NCBI GenBank assembly: GCA_027487385.1
Contig: JAIYDS010000082.1
Coordinates: forward strand, 1-38,500
DNA length: 38,500 bases
Reading direction: 5' to 3'
Source of the DNA: Acetobacteraceae bacterium
Lineage (GTDB): Bacteria; Pseudomonadota; Alphaproteobacteria; Acetobacterales; Acetobacteraceae
Shown here: positions 17,448-28,981 of the stretch, piece by piece
Layout: every line of letters starts with the position of its first letter
How positions within the stretch are numbered: the first letter of the stretch is position 1
Program-made: the position numbers and the translations under genes
Notes under the pieces: generated by a model
What the model saw: the letters and a program-made list of their open reading frames with translations, nothing else
The model's database searches: none
Told to the model about the DNA's origin: nothing

Positions 17448-17461
17448 TACAAATTCGCGCC
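17448..17461 (+). promoter_or_regulatory. Possible leaderless promoter of the hydroxy-acid oxidase gene
   Basis: TACAAA at 17448–17453 resembles a -10 box and ends 8 nt before the ATG at 17462. There is no Shine–Dalgarno sequence in this 45-nt interval and no convincing -35. Initiation here would give a nearly leaderless transcript. The placement is suggestive only. Confidence 0.25.
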
Positions 17462-18628
17462 ATGAGCTCCCGCATCGCCCAACGCGCCCTGTGCCTCGAT
17501 GATTTCGAGGTCATGTCCCGCCGCCATCTGCCGCGGCCGATCTTCGGCTATGTCGCCGGCGCCACCGAGCGCAACGCGGCCCTGGCCGACAGCGCGCGCG
17601 CCTTCACCGAATACGGCTTCGTGCCCCGCGTGCTGCGCGATGTCTCCAAGCGCAGCACCAAGGCCACCATCTTCAACCGCGAATGGGCGGCCCCCTTCGG
17701 GATCGCGCCCATGGGGCTTTCGGCCCTGGCCGCCTATCGCGGCGACATCGTGCTGACCGAGGCCGCCAAGGCCGCGAACGTGCCCATGATTCTCTCCGGC
17801 TCCTCGCTGATCCGGATGGAGGAGGTGATCGCCGCCAATCCGGACACCTGGTTCCAGGCCTATCTGCCGGGCGATGCGACGCGGGTGGAGGCGCTGGTGG
17901 ACCGCGTGGCTGCGGCCGGCTTCGGCACGCTGCTGCTGACGGTGGACACCGCCGTGCTGCCCAACCGCGAGAACAATGTCCGCAACGGCTTCTCCACGCC
18001 GCTGCGCCCTTCGCTGCGCCTCGCGCTGGATGGCATCACCCACCCGATGTGGTCGCTCAACACCTTCCTCAAGACGTGGCGCCTGCACGGCATGCCGCAT
18101 TTCGAGAACAGCTTCGCCGAGCGCGGCGCGCCCATCCTTGCCAGCAACGTCCTGCGCGACTTCACCGCGCGCGACCATCTGAACTGGGAACATTTGGCGC
18201 TGATCCGCCGGCGCTGGCCCGGCTGGCTGATCGTGAAGGGCGTGATGCACCCCGAGGATGCGGCGCGCGCCGCGAGCGAGGGCGCGGACGGCATCATCGT
18301 CAGCAACCATGGCGGGCGGCAGCTGGACGGCACCTCCGGTCCGCTGCGCGTGCTGCCCGAGATCAAGGCCGCGGCGCCGGGCATCGCGGTGATGCTGGAT
18401 GGCGGCATCCGGCGCGGCACGGATGTGATGAAGGCCTTGGCCCTGGGCGCGGATTTCGTCTTTGTCGGCCGGCCCATGCTGCATGCGGCCGCCGTCGCCG
18501 GTGAGCCGGGCGTGGCGCGCGCCATCGCGCTGCTGCTGGGTGAGCTGGAGCGCAACATGGCGCTGCTCGGCGTGAATTCGCTGGCGGAACTTACGCCGGA
18601 ATGCCTGATCCGCGTGGGCGGGGCTTAG
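17462..18628 (+). CDS. FMN-dependent alpha-hydroxy-acid oxidase/dehydrogenase (LldD/glycolate oxidase family)
   Basis: Oxidises an L-2-hydroxy acid (lactate, glycolate, mandelate or similar) to the 2-oxo acid using FMN. The 388 residues cover the complete TIM barrel. Seen motifs are [10 protein letters not shown] (active-site Tyr region), [11 protein letters not shown] (FMN loop), [35 protein letters not shown] (Lys259) and the catalytic [10 protein letters not shown] with His283 and Arg286, then [18 protein letters not shown] and VGRPML. The substrate cannot be told from sequence. It is close downstream of two PuuE-like genes; if they release a hydroxy acid, this enzyme could oxidise it, which is inference. 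Its TAG stop overlaps the convergent chemotaxis-receptor stop by 2 nt. Confidence 0.94.
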   Translation: MSSRIAQRALCLDDFEVMSRRHLPRPIFGYVAGATERNAALADSARAFTEYGFVPRVLRDVSKRSTKATIFNREWAAPFGIAPMGLSALAAYRGDIVLTEAAKAANVPMILSGSSLIRMEEVIAANPDTWFQAYLPGDATRVEALVDRVAAAGFGTLLLTVDTAVLPNRENNVRNGFSTPLRPSLRLALDGITHPMWSLNTFLKTWRLHGMPHFENSFAERGAPILASNVLRDFTARDHLNWEHLALIRRRWPGWLIVKGVMHPEDAARAASEGADGIIVSNHGGRQLDGTSGPLRVLPEIKAAAPGIAVMLDGGIRRGTDVMKALALGADFVFVGRPMLHAAAVAGEPGVARAIALLLGELERNMALLGVNSLAELTPECLIRVGGA

Positions 18629-20709
18629 GCCGCCTTCACCTCGGTGAGGAAGCGGCCCAGCTCGGCCTGGGTGGAAGCCGCATAGCGGGACAATTCGCCC
18701 GCCGCCTCATGCACCTGGCCCGCCGCGCGGCCGGTGGCGCCGGCCAGGCCATTCACCGTGGCGATGCTGTCGCTGACCGCGCGCGTGCCGGCCGCCACCT
18801 CCTGCACATGGCCGCTGATGGCGCGCGTGGCCCCCTCCTGCCGCTCGACCGAAGCGGCGATGGCGGAGGTGATCTCGCTCACCTGTCCCACCGTGCCGGC
18901 GATGCCACGAATCGCCTCGACCGCATCCGTCGTTGCGGCCTGGATCTGGCCGATCTGCGAGGCGATCTCCTCCGTGGCCTTGGCGGTCTGCTCGGCCAGG
19001 GTCTTTACCTCGCCGGCGACGACGGCGAAGCCCTTGCCGGCCTCGCCCGCACGCGCCGCCTCGATCGTGGCGTTGAGCGCGAGCAGGTTGGTCTGCGAGG
19101 CGATCTGGCGGATCAGCGTCACCACTTCGGTGATGCGCGTGGCGCCAGCGGCCAGTTCGCGCACCACGCCATCGGTGCGGTGACTCTCCGCCACGGCGGC
19201 ATCCACCACGCTGCGCGACTGGATGACCTGGCGCGTGATCTCGCCGATGGAGGCGGTGAGTTCCTCGGCGCCGGCAGCGACGCTCTCGATGCCGCCGCGG
19301 CTGCTCTCGGCGGCGCGGGCGATGGCGCCGGCCTGAGCCTCGCCCTGCTCCGCCGTGCCGCTCATGGCGGCGGCATTGGCCTCCAGCTCGGCGGCGGCGG
19401 CGGCCAGGGCGCCGACCAGCTCGCCCACGCGCGCCTCGAAGCCATCGGTGGCGCGGCTGAGGGCCTCGGCACGGGCAAGGCGCGCGGCCTGGCTCGCGGC
19501 CTGCTCGGCGGCCAGGCGCTCGGCCTCGATCAGCCCGTCCTTGAAATGCTGCACGGCGCGGGCGATGGCGCCGATCTCATTGGTGCGCTCGCGGTCCGGG
19601 ATCTCGATGGTGAGGTCGCGCGCGGCCAGCCGGTCCATCGCCTGGGTGGCCCGGGCCAGCGGGCGCAGCACGAGGCGCTGGGTGGTGAGCAAGCCACCCG
19701 CCGCCAGCAGCAAGGCCAGGGCCAGGAAGGTGAGCCCGCCGACCAGCCCCCAGCCGGCCCGCGCCGCACTGGCCTGGGCATGCGCCACCATCGCCTCAAA
19801 GGCGGCGTTGGGCACTGCGTTCACCTGGGCCAGCCCGGCCACCTGGGGGTCACGGAAGCCCGCCTGATCCACCTCCGCCCGCTGGCCGCGCAGCAAGGCC
19901 TGCATCAAGGGCGGCCGGACCGCGGCCAGGGCGCCGGTGACCATGGGGGCGGCAGTCGCCATCGCCTCACGCAGCGCGGCGGGTGCGCTGGGCGCGGCGC
20001 GTTCGAGCTGGGCCCAGGCGGCATCCACCTGGCCTTGCGCCCGCACCGCGGCCAGGGCCTCTTCCGGCGTCCAGCCCCGGCCGGCGCTGATGGCGGAGGA
20101 AATGGCCAGCGCGACATCGCCCACGGCGCTCCGCACAACCCAGCCGGCGCGGCGCATGGCGACCAATTGGTCCAGCACGGGATCCTTGCCCAGCGCCAGC
20201 TCCTCCACCGCCTCGGTGATGGCCAGCAGATTGTTCACATGCGCCAGGCTGCCCTCGCTCCAGCGGCGTGAGAGCTCCTGCGGCCGCTGCTCCCGCGGCA
20301 CGCGCAGCGCCGAATCCACCATCCCGCGCAGTTCCTCCACGGCGGCGCGGCTGCGAACCAGCCGCTCGGCTGGCTCCGTCAGGCCGCTGGCGCGCAGCGC
20401 GGCGATGGCGACCGTGGTCGCCGCTTCGGCCTCGGCGCGGCGCGGGCGGATGCGCACACCCTGCGGATCCGGCGCCGGGCCGGCCAGGGCGGTCATCGTT
20501 TCCCCGCGCTCCAGCCGCATGGCGGCGGCCGCGCGGAACAGGTCACGCCCGGCCTCAGCCATCTGCACGATGCGCGCGGCCTCGCCATGCCGGGCCCAGG
20601 CCCGAATCAGGAGGTCCGTCGCAAAACCCAGGGCGAGCATGGCCAGAAGCCCCATCGCAAAGCCCAGCAGGATGCGAACGGAGATGCCTTCAAGCGCGCG
20701 GCGAATCAT
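18625..20709 (-). CDS. Methyl-accepting chemotaxis protein
   Basis: Inner-membrane chemoreceptor of 694 residues that signals through CheA/CheW to the flagellar motor or a related output. Order: membrane helix 1 (about 12–34), a helical periplasmic ligand domain of nearly 300 residues, membrane helix 2 (about 320–345), a HAMP domain ([22 protein letters not shown] onwards) and a cytoplasmic signalling domain. The signalling hairpin tip reads [21 protein letters not shown] followed by [18 protein letters not shown], diagnostic of MCPs. The ligand domain is all-helical, like four-helix-bundle or helical-bimodular sensors, and its ligand is unknown. GGAG lies near the ATG. No che genes are nearby. 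The next gene upstream on the same strand encodes a Bug binding protein, which might present a ligand; this is speculative. Confidence 0.95.
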   Translation of the reverse strand: MIRRALEGISVRILLGFAMGLLAMLALGFATDLLIRAWARHGEAARIVQMAEAGRDLFRAAAAMRLERGETMTALAGPAPDPQGVRIRPRRAEAEAATTVAIAALRASGLTEPAERLVRSRAAVEELRGMVDSALRVPREQRPQELSRRWSEGSLAHVNNLLAITEAVEELALGKDPVLDQLVAMRRAGWVVRSAVGDVALAISSAISAGRGWTPEEALAAVRAQGQVDAAWAQLERAAPSAPAALREAMATAAPMVTGALAAVRPPLMQALLRGQRAEVDQAGFRDPQVAGLAQVNAVPNAAFEAMVAHAQASAARAGWGLVGGLTFLALALLLAAGGLLTTQRLVLRPLARATQAMDRLAARDLTIEIPDRERTNEIGAIARAVQHFKDGLIEAERLAAEQAASQAARLARAEALSRATDGFEARVGELVGALAAAAAELEANAAAMSGTAEQGEAQAGAIARAAESSRGGIESVAAGAEELTASIGEITRQVIQSRSVVDAAVAESHRTDGVVRELAAGATRITEVVTLIRQIASQTNLLALNATIEAARAGEAGKGFAVVAGEVKTLAEQTAKATEEIASQIGQIQAATTDAVEAIRGIAGTVGQVSEITSAIAASVERQEGATRAISGHVQEVAAGTRAVSDSIATVNGLAGATGRAAGQVHEAAGELSRYAASTQAELGRFLTEVKAA

Positions 20710-20788
20710 GGGTTGGGGCTCCGGCGAGGATCGGGGAGCCGCAAACTAGGTGACGGACATTACCCGGCCGTGAATCCGGCGCCCGCCC

Positions 20789-21742
20789 TCATTCCCGCCA
20801 GGGATGCTGGTCCCACAGCGCCTGGTAATTCTGCCGCAGCGCCTGGAGTTCGGCGAGATATTCGGGTGGCGCCAGGAAGCGCAGTGGCAGGTTCTGCTGC
20901 GCCGCGCTGGCCTGGAAATCACTGTCCGCGACGGTGCGCTGCACCGAGAGGGCGAGGCGCGCCAGCACCTCGGGCGGCAACCCGGCCGGGGCCGCCATGC
21001 CGCGCATCGAGCCCTCGACCACGTCAAAGCCCAGCTCCCGCAGGGTCGGCACCTCGGCCAGGGGCGGCCAGCGCGTGGCGCCCATCTGCGCCAGCGGCCG
21101 CAGCACGCCCTGCCGCATCTCGGCAATGCCCTCGGCCACATTCATCACCGCGACGGGAATGGCGCGGGACATCAGGTTCTGCTTCACCTGGGCCGAGCCG
21201 CCAAAGGGCACGTGCAGGAATTGCGCGCCGGATTTGCGCTGCAGCGCCAGCATGGCCAGGTGGTCATCCGACCCCACGCCGGTGGTGCCATAGCCAATGG
21301 TCTCGGGCTGGGCGCGGGCGGCGGCGAGCAGGGCGGCGAAGTCACGGATGGGGGAATCGGCGCGGACCCAGATGCCGCCCGGATCATCCACGATATTGCC
21401 GATCAGCGAGAAATCCTCGAGCCGGAAGCGGGTGCGGCGCTCGATCGGCAGCGTCACGATATGCGGCGTGTTGATGAAGCCGATGGTGAGCCCATCGGGC
21501 CGCGCGCGGGCCAGTTCGGTGAAGCCGATCTCTCCGCCCGCGCCGGGCCGGTTCATCACCACGACCGGCTGGCCGAGGTCGCGCTCCATGAAGCGGGCGA
21601 TGGTGCGGGCGGCGAGATCCGTGCCGCCGCCGGCCGCGAAAGCGACGATCATGGTGAGCTGGCGGTCCGGGCGCCACTCCTGCGCGCGCGCTGGCAGGGC
21701 CAGCAAGGCAGGGGTGGCGAGAAGGCTGCGGCGGTTCAGCAT
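20789..21742 (-). CDS. Bug-family (TctC-like) periplasmic solute-binding protein
   Basis: Periplasmic receptor of the tripartite tricarboxylate transporter class, 317 residues. It begins MLNRRSLLATPALLALPARA-QE, a signal peptide with a Tat-like RR. Family segments are RQLTMIVAFAAGGGTDLAARTIARFM, LGQPVVVMNRPGAGGEIG, YGTTGVGSDDHLAMLAL, LHVPFGGSAQVKQNLMSRAI and LAEVPTLRELGFDVVEGSMRGMAAPAG. Such proteins bind carboxylates and other small acids. No tctA/tctB membrane genes are adjacent, as is common for the many orphan Bug proteins of Acetobacteraceae and Burkholderiales, so it must use a distant permease or act as a sensor. The ligand is not predictable. It lies 79 nt upstream of the chemoreceptor on the same strand and may be co-transcribed with it. 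Confidence 0.94.
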   Translation of the reverse strand: MLNRRSLLATPALLALPARAQEWRPDRQLTMIVAFAAGGGTDLAARTIARFMERDLGQPVVVMNRPGAGGEIGFTELARARPDGLTIGFINTPHIVTLPIERRTRFRLEDFSLIGNIVDDPGGIWVRADSPIRDFAALLAAARAQPETIGYGTTGVGSDDHLAMLALQRKSGAQFLHVPFGGSAQVKQNLMSRAIPVAVMNVAEGIAEMRQGVLRPLAQMGATRWPPLAEVPTLRELGFDVVEGSMRGMAAPAGLPPEVLARLALSVQRTVADSDFQASAAQQNLPLRFLAPPEYLAELQALRQNYQALWDQHPWRE

Positions 21743-21815
21743 GGCAAGGTTCCGGTCAAGAAAAAGCCGGCCGCTGCGAGGGGCAGGGCCGGCTGATTCG
21801 GTCAGTGAAGGCGCC

Positions 21816-22484
21816 TCAATCGGCGGCGAGCGCCATCCGGCTGCGGTTCAGCACGGAGAGGACGTGATCCTCCGCCATCCCGCTGATGGTCTCGACCTGC
21901 TCCGGTGTGAAGACATGGCCGGCATTGGGAATGGTGCGGTAGTCAATCGTGACACCCTTCTGGGTGTTCAGCTTGTCCACCAGCTTCTGCACGCTGTTCA
22001 CCGGCACGAGCTCGTCCTCCTCGCCGTGCAGGATCATGCCCGAGCAGGGGCAGGGGGCGAGGAAGCCGAAGTCGTAATGGCTCGCCGGCGCGCTGATGGA
22101 GATGAAGCCGCCCATTTCCGGGCGGCGCATCAGCAACTGCATGCCGACATAGGAGCCGAAGGAATAGCCGGCCGCCCAAAGCATCGAGGCATTGGGGTTC
22201 ACCGTCTGCAGGAAGTCCAGCGCCGCCGCGGCATCGCTGATCTCACCAATGCCGCCATCATAGCGGCCTTGGCTCTTGCCGACGCCGCGGAAGTTGAAGC
22301 GCAGGACGGAGAAACCCATCGCCTGGAACTTGCCATAGAGGCTGTGCACCACGCGGTTGTTCATCGTCCCGCCATGCAGCGGATGGGGGTGAAGCAGCAG
22401 CGCCACCGGGGCATTGGGGCGCTTGGCGTGATGATAGCGGCCTTCGAGGCGGCCATCGGGCCCGGCGAACATGACTTCAGGCAT
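21816..22484 (-). CDS. Alpha/beta hydrolase, COG2945-like
   Basis: Small cytoplasmic hydrolase of 222 residues. The ATG at 22484 has AAGGA about 5 nt upstream. It opens MPEVMFAGPDGRLEGRYHH and shows LLLHPHPLHGGTMNN (oxyanion-hole region), FSVLRFNFRGVGKSQG, nucleophile elbow AAGYSFGSYVG, acid region HGEEDELVP and catalytic His in NAGHVF. The pattern matches the COG2945 group of predicted alpha/beta-superfamily hydrolases, whose substrates are unknown. In some alphaproteobacteria such a hydrolase sits beside the iscR/cysteine-desulfurase genes, as here across the 22485–23079 gap, though that linkage is recalled, not computed. A 19-bp inverted repeat lies about 100 nt upstream of its start and could be in its leader. 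Confidence 0.88.
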   Translation of the reverse strand: MPEVMFAGPDGRLEGRYHHAKRPNAPVALLLHPHPLHGGTMNNRVVHSLYGKFQAMGFSVLRFNFRGVGKSQGRYDGGIGEISDAAAALDFLQTVNPNASMLWAAGYSFGSYVGMQLLMRRPEMGGFISISAPASHYDFGFLAPCPCSGMILHGEEDELVPVNSVQKLVDKLNTQKGVTIDYRTIPNAGHVFTPEQVETISGMAEDHVLSVLNRSRMALAAD

Positions 22485-23079
22485 CGTGTCCTTGTGTCCG
22501 TTTCTTCGGTTGGGCGGCATGGGAAGGCCGGGCGGATGCCCATCCATGCCACCAAATTGGCGGCCAAACCCCGCATCTGGCCTGGCCACTGCCCGTCTTT
22601 CCGGCTGGGCGGGAAAGACGGGCAGTGGCCGGCCCGCGCAGGTCATCCCGTCGCGCATTTTTGATGAGGCATGCACGCTTGACGTGCGCCCCGTCCACCG
22701 CCAACCTTCATGCCTCGCGGGAGAGCGCCCGGCCGGCAAAACTTCGCACGGTGCCGCCCGATGTGACGAAATCGGCCGGAAAAACAATCGCTTCGAGAGC
22801 CACCCCGGCTCAATCCGAGGCAGCGGCCGCATCATACGCATTCGCGAACCTGTTTCATAATGGATTCACACGGACAATCGCATGGCTGGGTCCGGCTAAA
22901 CGCATGGCAAGCCGGTGCGCATGTGGAATCTTCCCCACGGCCCGCATTTTTGGTGCAGACTGCGCAGGTCAATCGGTTTTCCCCGGCGGGGGCCGGCTGG
23001 CCATTGGAATGGCGACCGCAAAGCGGCGCTGGGCTCGCCGCCACCGGTTGCGATCCGATTTGAGGAAGGAGTGCAGGCG
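22485..23079. other. Long intergenic region without a convincing gene
   Basis: This 595-nt stretch between the divergent hydrolase and IscR-type genes holds no open frame I trust. Those present have atypical composition, and two are just upstream extensions of the IscR frame or a frame overlapping it. It contains a perfect 19-bp inverted repeat at 22584–22630, a weaker nested pairing at 22711–22822, a relatively AT-rich patch around 22840–22870 with a -10-like CATAAT at 22855–22860, and GANTC sites at 22863–22867 and 22926–22930. Promoters for both flanking genes must be here. No IscR-box could be identified with confidence. Confidence 0.6.
22584..22630. repeat. Perfect 19-bp inverted repeat with 9-nt loop
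   Basis: The left arm 22584–22602 (GGCCACTGCCCGTCTTTCC) is the exact reverse complement of 22612–22630, around the loop GGCTGGGCG. Transcribed from either strand this would fold into a very stable hairpin. No T-run follows on either side and no gene ends here, so an ordinary intrinsic terminator is unlikely. It could be a REP-like palindrome, a mobile-element relic, or a leader/attenuator of the minus-strand hydrolase gene. Confidence 0.85.
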
Positions 23080-23562
23080 ATGCGCCTGTCAACACGCGGC
23101 CGCTACGCCGTCATGGCCATGGTCGAATTGGCGGCCCGCCAGGAACGCGCCGCCAAGCCGAGCGCTGGCAAGAATGTCGCGCCGGTCAGCCTGGCCGAGA
23201 TCGCGGCCGCGCAAATGCTGTCGCTCGCCTATCTGGAACAGCTCTTCGGCCCGTTGCGCCGCGCGGGGCTCGTCGCCTCCGCCCGCGGCCCGGGGGGCGG
23301 CTACCGCCTGGCCCGCCCGGCCGAGGAGATCTCCATTTCCGCCATCGTGGACGCGGTGGATGAGCCGATCCGCGCCACCCGCTGCGAGGATGGCGCGCCG
23401 GGCTGCATCGGCGGCCAGCGCTGCATCACCCATGACCTCTGGGCCGAGCTGGGCGAGCAGATCCGCCTCTTCCTCGATGGCCTGACCCTGCATGATGTGG
23501 TGCATGGCGATATCCAGGGCCGGGCCGTCGCGCCGCGGCGCCGGGAATTGACGCGGGCCTGA
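23080..23562 (+). CDS. iscR: Rrf2/IscR-type Fe–S-cluster-sensing transcriptional regulator
   Basis: Winged-helix regulator of 160 residues. The ATG at 23080 follows GAGGAAGGAG about 8 nt upstream. The N-terminal MRLSTRGRYAVMAMVELA and the LAEIAAAQMLSLAYLEQLFGPLRRAGLVASARGPGGGYRL region form the Rrf2 DNA-binding domain. Three cysteines in TRCEDGAPGCIGGQRCITHDLW match the spacing style of the IscR cluster ligands (E. coli Cys92, 98, 104), so it probably binds a [2Fe–2S] cluster and reports iron–sulfur status. A cysteine desulfurase gene follows after 24 nt, fitting autoregulation of an isc/suf-type operon. The inserted KPSAGKNVAPVS stretch near residue 30 lengthens the wing-preceding region slightly. 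Confidence 0.92.
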   Translation: MRLSTRGRYAVMAMVELAARQERAAKPSAGKNVAPVSLAEIAAAQMLSLAYLEQLFGPLRRAGLVASARGPGGGYRLARPAEEISISAIVDAVDEPIRATRCEDGAPGCIGGQRCITHDLWAELGEQIRLFLDGLTLHDVVHGDIQGRAVAPRRRELTRA

Positions 23563-23586
23563 TCCCGCCGGAAAGGGCGGGGTGAG

Positions 23587-24690
23587 ATGACCGCACCCCC
23601 CCGACCCCTCACGCTCGACCTTGACGCCAACGCGACGGAAGCCCTGCGCCCCGCCGCGCGCGATGCGCTGCTCGAGGCCTTGGCGCAGGGCGGCAACCCA
23701 TCCTCCATCCATGCCGGCGGCCGCACGGCCCGGCGGATCATCGAAACCGCCCGCCGGCGTCTGGCCGAGCGGTTCGGCGCAGCGCCTGGCGACATCGTGT
23801 TCACCGCCGGCGGCACCGAGGCCAATGCCCTGGCCATTCACGGCCTCGGCCAAGGGCGCCGCCTGCTGGTGGGCGCCACCGAGCACGCCGCCGTGCGCGC
23901 GGCGGGCGAGGGCGTCACCTTGCCGGTCCATCCCGACGGCACGCTGGTGCTGGAGGTGCTGGCGCAACGGCTCGCCGAGGGCGGCCCCGCCCTGGTCTGC
24001 GTCATGGCCGCGAACAATGAGACCGGCGTGCTGCACCCGCTGACGGAGGTCGCGGCGCTGTGCCGGGCGCATGGGGCGCTGCTGCATGTGGATGCGGTGC
24101 AATCGGCCGGGCGGCTGGGCGTCCAGGCGGGCGCCCTGGGGGCGGCCAGCATCGCGCTCTCCGGCCACAAGCTGGGCGGCGTGCCCGGCGCCGGCGCGCT
24201 GATCCTCGCCCCGGGGCTGCACCTGCCGCCGCTGATCGCCGGCGGCGGGCAGGAGCGCGGGCGGCGCGGCGGGACCGAGCCGCTGCCCGCCATCGCCGCC
24301 CTCGGCGCCGCGCTGACGGAGGATTACGACGCGCCGCGCATCGCCCGGTTGCGCGACGCGATCGAAGCGGGGCTCGCCGCGCTCGACCCCTCCATCATCC
24401 TCGCGGGGCAGGCGGCGCCCCGCCTGCCCAACACCAGCCTCGCGATCCTGCCCGGCGTGCCGGCGGAGACGCAGGTGATTGCGCTCGACCTCGCCGGCGT
24501 GCGGGTCTCGGCCGGGGCGGCCTGTTCCTCGGGCAAGGTCGCTTCCTCCCATGTCCTGGCGGCGATGGGCTTCGGCGCCGAGGCGGGCTCGGGCATCCGC
24601 ATCTCGCTGCCTTGGAATGCCCCGGAGGAAGCGCCGGCGCGCTTCCTCGCCGCCTATGCGGCCATGCGCGCCCGGCTGCGCCGCCACTGA
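23587..24690 (+). CDS. Cysteine desulfurase (NifS/IscS family)
   Basis: PLP enzyme that takes sulfur from cysteine for Fe–S cluster and other thio-cofactor synthesis, leaving alanine; cytoplasmic. The 367 residues are slightly short of E. coli IscS (404). Seen are the N-terminal LDLDANATEALRP (where many family members have YLD-NAAT), GNPSSIHAGGR, IVFTAGGTEANALAI, the cofactor-binding ATEHAAV, MAANNETGVLHPL, HVDAVQSAGR, the PLP lysine in SGHKLGGVPGAG, and the active-site Cys in SAGAACSSGK. It lies 24 nt after the IscR-type regulator. No scaffold (iscU, sufB/C/D) follows; the next gene is a creatininase-like hydrolase, so either the rest of the pathway is elsewhere or this is an accessory desulfurase. 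Confidence 0.94.
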   Translation: MTAPPRPLTLDLDANATEALRPAARDALLEALAQGGNPSSIHAGGRTARRIIETARRRLAERFGAAPGDIVFTAGGTEANALAIHGLGQGRRLLVGATEHAAVRAAGEGVTLPVHPDGTLVLEVLAQRLAEGGPALVCVMAANNETGVLHPLTEVAALCRAHGALLHVDAVQSAGRLGVQAGALGAASIALSGHKLGGVPGAGALILAPGLHLPPLIAGGGQERGRRGGTEPLPAIAALGAALTEDYDAPRIARLRDAIEAGLAALDPSIILAGQAAPRLPNTSLAILPGVPAETQVIALDLAGVRVSAGAACSSGKVASSHVLAAMGFGAEAGSGIRISLPWNAPEEAPARFLAAYAAMRARLRRH

Positions 24691-24747
24691 CCACCCGCTT
24701 GCGCCGCCCGGCGAAGCGGCGGAGGCTGAACCCAGAAGCGGGAGGCG

Positions 24748-25524
24748 ATGATGGACGTGCGTTGGGAGAGACTGACCGGCCCCGAACTCAAGGCCCTGGC
24801 GGCGCGAGGCGCGCTGCCCGTCCTGCCGATCGGCAGCCTGGAGCAGCATGGGCCGCATCTGCCGGTCTGGACCGACAGTTTTCTTGCGCATGAGCTGGCC
24901 CTGGCGGCCGCAAGGCTGGCGACCGACATCCCGGCCATCGTGCTTCCCCCGCTCTGGACCGGGCTCTCCGAGCATCATCTGCCCTTTGGCGGCACCATCA
25001 CACTGGACCATGCGACGCTGCATGCCGTGCTGCGCTGCGTGGTGCGCAGCCTCCAGGCGCAGGGCTTCACCCGCCTGCTGATCCTGAACGGCCATGGCGG
25101 CAATATTGATCCGTTGAACGTCTCGGTGCGCGAATTGGCGCATGAATTCGGCATGCCGGTGGTGGTGACGACCTGGCCCAATGTGGCGCCGGTGGAAATC
25201 GCCCAGGCCCTGACCACCCAGCCCGGCATCATGCATGCCTGCGAGGGCGAGACGGCGCTGTGGCTGGCGTTGGATCCGGGCCAGGTGCGGCAGGACAAGA
25301 TCGAGGAAGCCGCCGGCGGCAATGCCGGCGTCCAGGCGCCGGCCGGTTTCTCGCGCTTCTACAGCTTCGCCGAGCGCGCGCCCCGCACCGGCGTGAAGGG
25401 CGATCCGCGCGCCGCCACGGCGGAGAAGGGCCAGGCCATGCTCGACGCCATCGCCACGAAGCTGGCCGCGGCCATGCGCAACCCCGTGCTCTGGAGCCCA
25501 CCGGAAAAGGTGTGGGAGGCCTGA
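24748..25524 (+). CDS. Creatininase-family amidohydrolase
   Basis: Predicted metal-dependent cytoplasmic hydrolase of 258 residues. The start at 24748 (the first of two adjacent ATGs) has GGGAGG just upstream. Family hallmarks are LPIGSLEQHGPHLPVWTDSFLA (metal ligands Glu/His/Asp), LSEHHLPFGGTITL, LILNGHGGN and the late Glu in HACEGETALW. The creatininase family includes creatininase, the FAPy deformylase ArfB and the mycofactocin peptidase MftE, and most bacterial members have unknown cyclic-amide or formamide substrates. It is 57 nt downstream of the cysteine desulfurase on the same strand, with no known link to Fe–S biogenesis. Whether it is part of that operon is uncertain. Confidence 0.92.
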   Translation: MMDVRWERLTGPELKALAARGALPVLPIGSLEQHGPHLPVWTDSFLAHELALAAARLATDIPAIVLPPLWTGLSEHHLPFGGTITLDHATLHAVLRCVVRSLQAQGFTRLLILNGHGGNIDPLNVSVRELAHEFGMPVVVTTWPNVAPVEIAQALTTQPGIMHACEGETALWLALDPGQVRQDKIEEAAGGNAGVQAPAGFSRFYSFAERAPRTGVKGDPRAATAEKGQAMLDAIATKLAAAMRNPVLWSPPEKVWEA

Positions 25525-25527
25525 GCC

Positions 25528-28120
<2,593 letters not shown>

Positions 28121-28149
<29 letters not shown>

Positions 28150-28966
28150 GGTCGTGGCGATCATGGCAGGATTTTTCGCGTTTGGCGAAGCGGGGGCACA
28201 AAATCCGACACCGGTCGCACCGCAGCCGGGCGCCGCGAGCCTGCCCCCCCGGCTGGAGGTGATCCGGGCGCGGGGTGAGCTTCGGGTCTGCATCTGGCCG
28301 GATTACTTTGCCATTTCCTTCCGCAATCCGCGCAACAGCGAGATGGAAGGCATTGATATCGACCTGGCCCGCGCCTTGGCGGCCCGCCTCTCCGTGCGGC
28401 TCACCTTCGTGGAGACGAATTTCGCGAGCTTCATGGATCGCGTCGAGGTCGGGGATTGCGACATCGCCATGATGGGCGTGGGCATCACGCCCGCCCGGGC
28501 GCAGCGCGTGGCCTTCAGCCGGCCCTATCTGGCAAGCCCGGTTTATGCCGTGACCACGCGGAACAATCCCCGCATCCGCAGCTGGGCCGATATCGACACG
28601 CCGGGGACCGTGGTTGCGGTGGCCGCCGGCACGGTGATGGAACCGCTGATGAGCCGCACGCTCCGCCGGGCCGAGCTGCTGGTGGTGGCCCCGCCCCGCT
28701 CGCGCGAGGCGGAGATCCAGGCGGGACGCGCGGATGTCTTCATGAGCGACTTCCCCTACACGCGCCGCATGCTGCTGATGCATGACTGGGCACGGGTGAT
28801 CGAACCGCCGGACCGGTTCGGCGAGACGCTCTATGCCTGGGCGCTGCCGTTGAACGACCCCGCCTGGCTGGGCGAGGTGAACAGCTTCGTCGGTGCGGTG
28901 CGCGCGGATGGCACCCTGGCGCGCGCCGCGGCGCGGCACGGCCTGACGCCCATCCTGATCCGCTGA
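28121..28966 (+). CDS. Family 3 extracellular solute-binding protein
   Basis: Periplasmic binding protein of 281 residues, of the amino-acid/polar-compound class. The ATG at 28121 has AAGGAG 6 nt upstream, which beats an in-frame ATG at 28067. A signal peptide (MLLRRAFRRMVVAIMAGFFAF..., cleavage near AGA-QN) is followed by RGELRVCIWPDYFAISFRNP, MEGIDIDLARALAARL, DCDIAMMGVGITPARAQRVAFSRPYL and FMSDFPYTRRML, all typical of PBPb (SBP_bac_3) proteins. No ABC permease or ATPase gene is nearby. It is divergent from, and slightly overlaps, the hybrid histidine kinase, which suggests it may act as that kinase's periplasmic co-sensor instead of as a transporter component. This pairing is inference. 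Confidence 0.93.
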
Positions 28967-28981
28967 GGGCCCTGCCGGTGC

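Noticed and set aside
18601..20271. A 556-codon plus-strand frame opposite the chemoreceptor
   Set aside because: Shadow frame; the chemoreceptor signalling motif on the minus strand is diagnostic.
22711..22822. Resemblance to a glycine riboswitch (contains GGGAGAG)
   Set aside because: The conserved CCGAAGG and CAGG-AAAAGGAC elements are missing and the downstream genes are not glycine-related.
22625..23485. A 286-codon plus-strand frame running into the IscR-type gene
   Set aside because: Different reading frame from the clear Rrf2 protein and Arg/Ala-rich; not a real gene.
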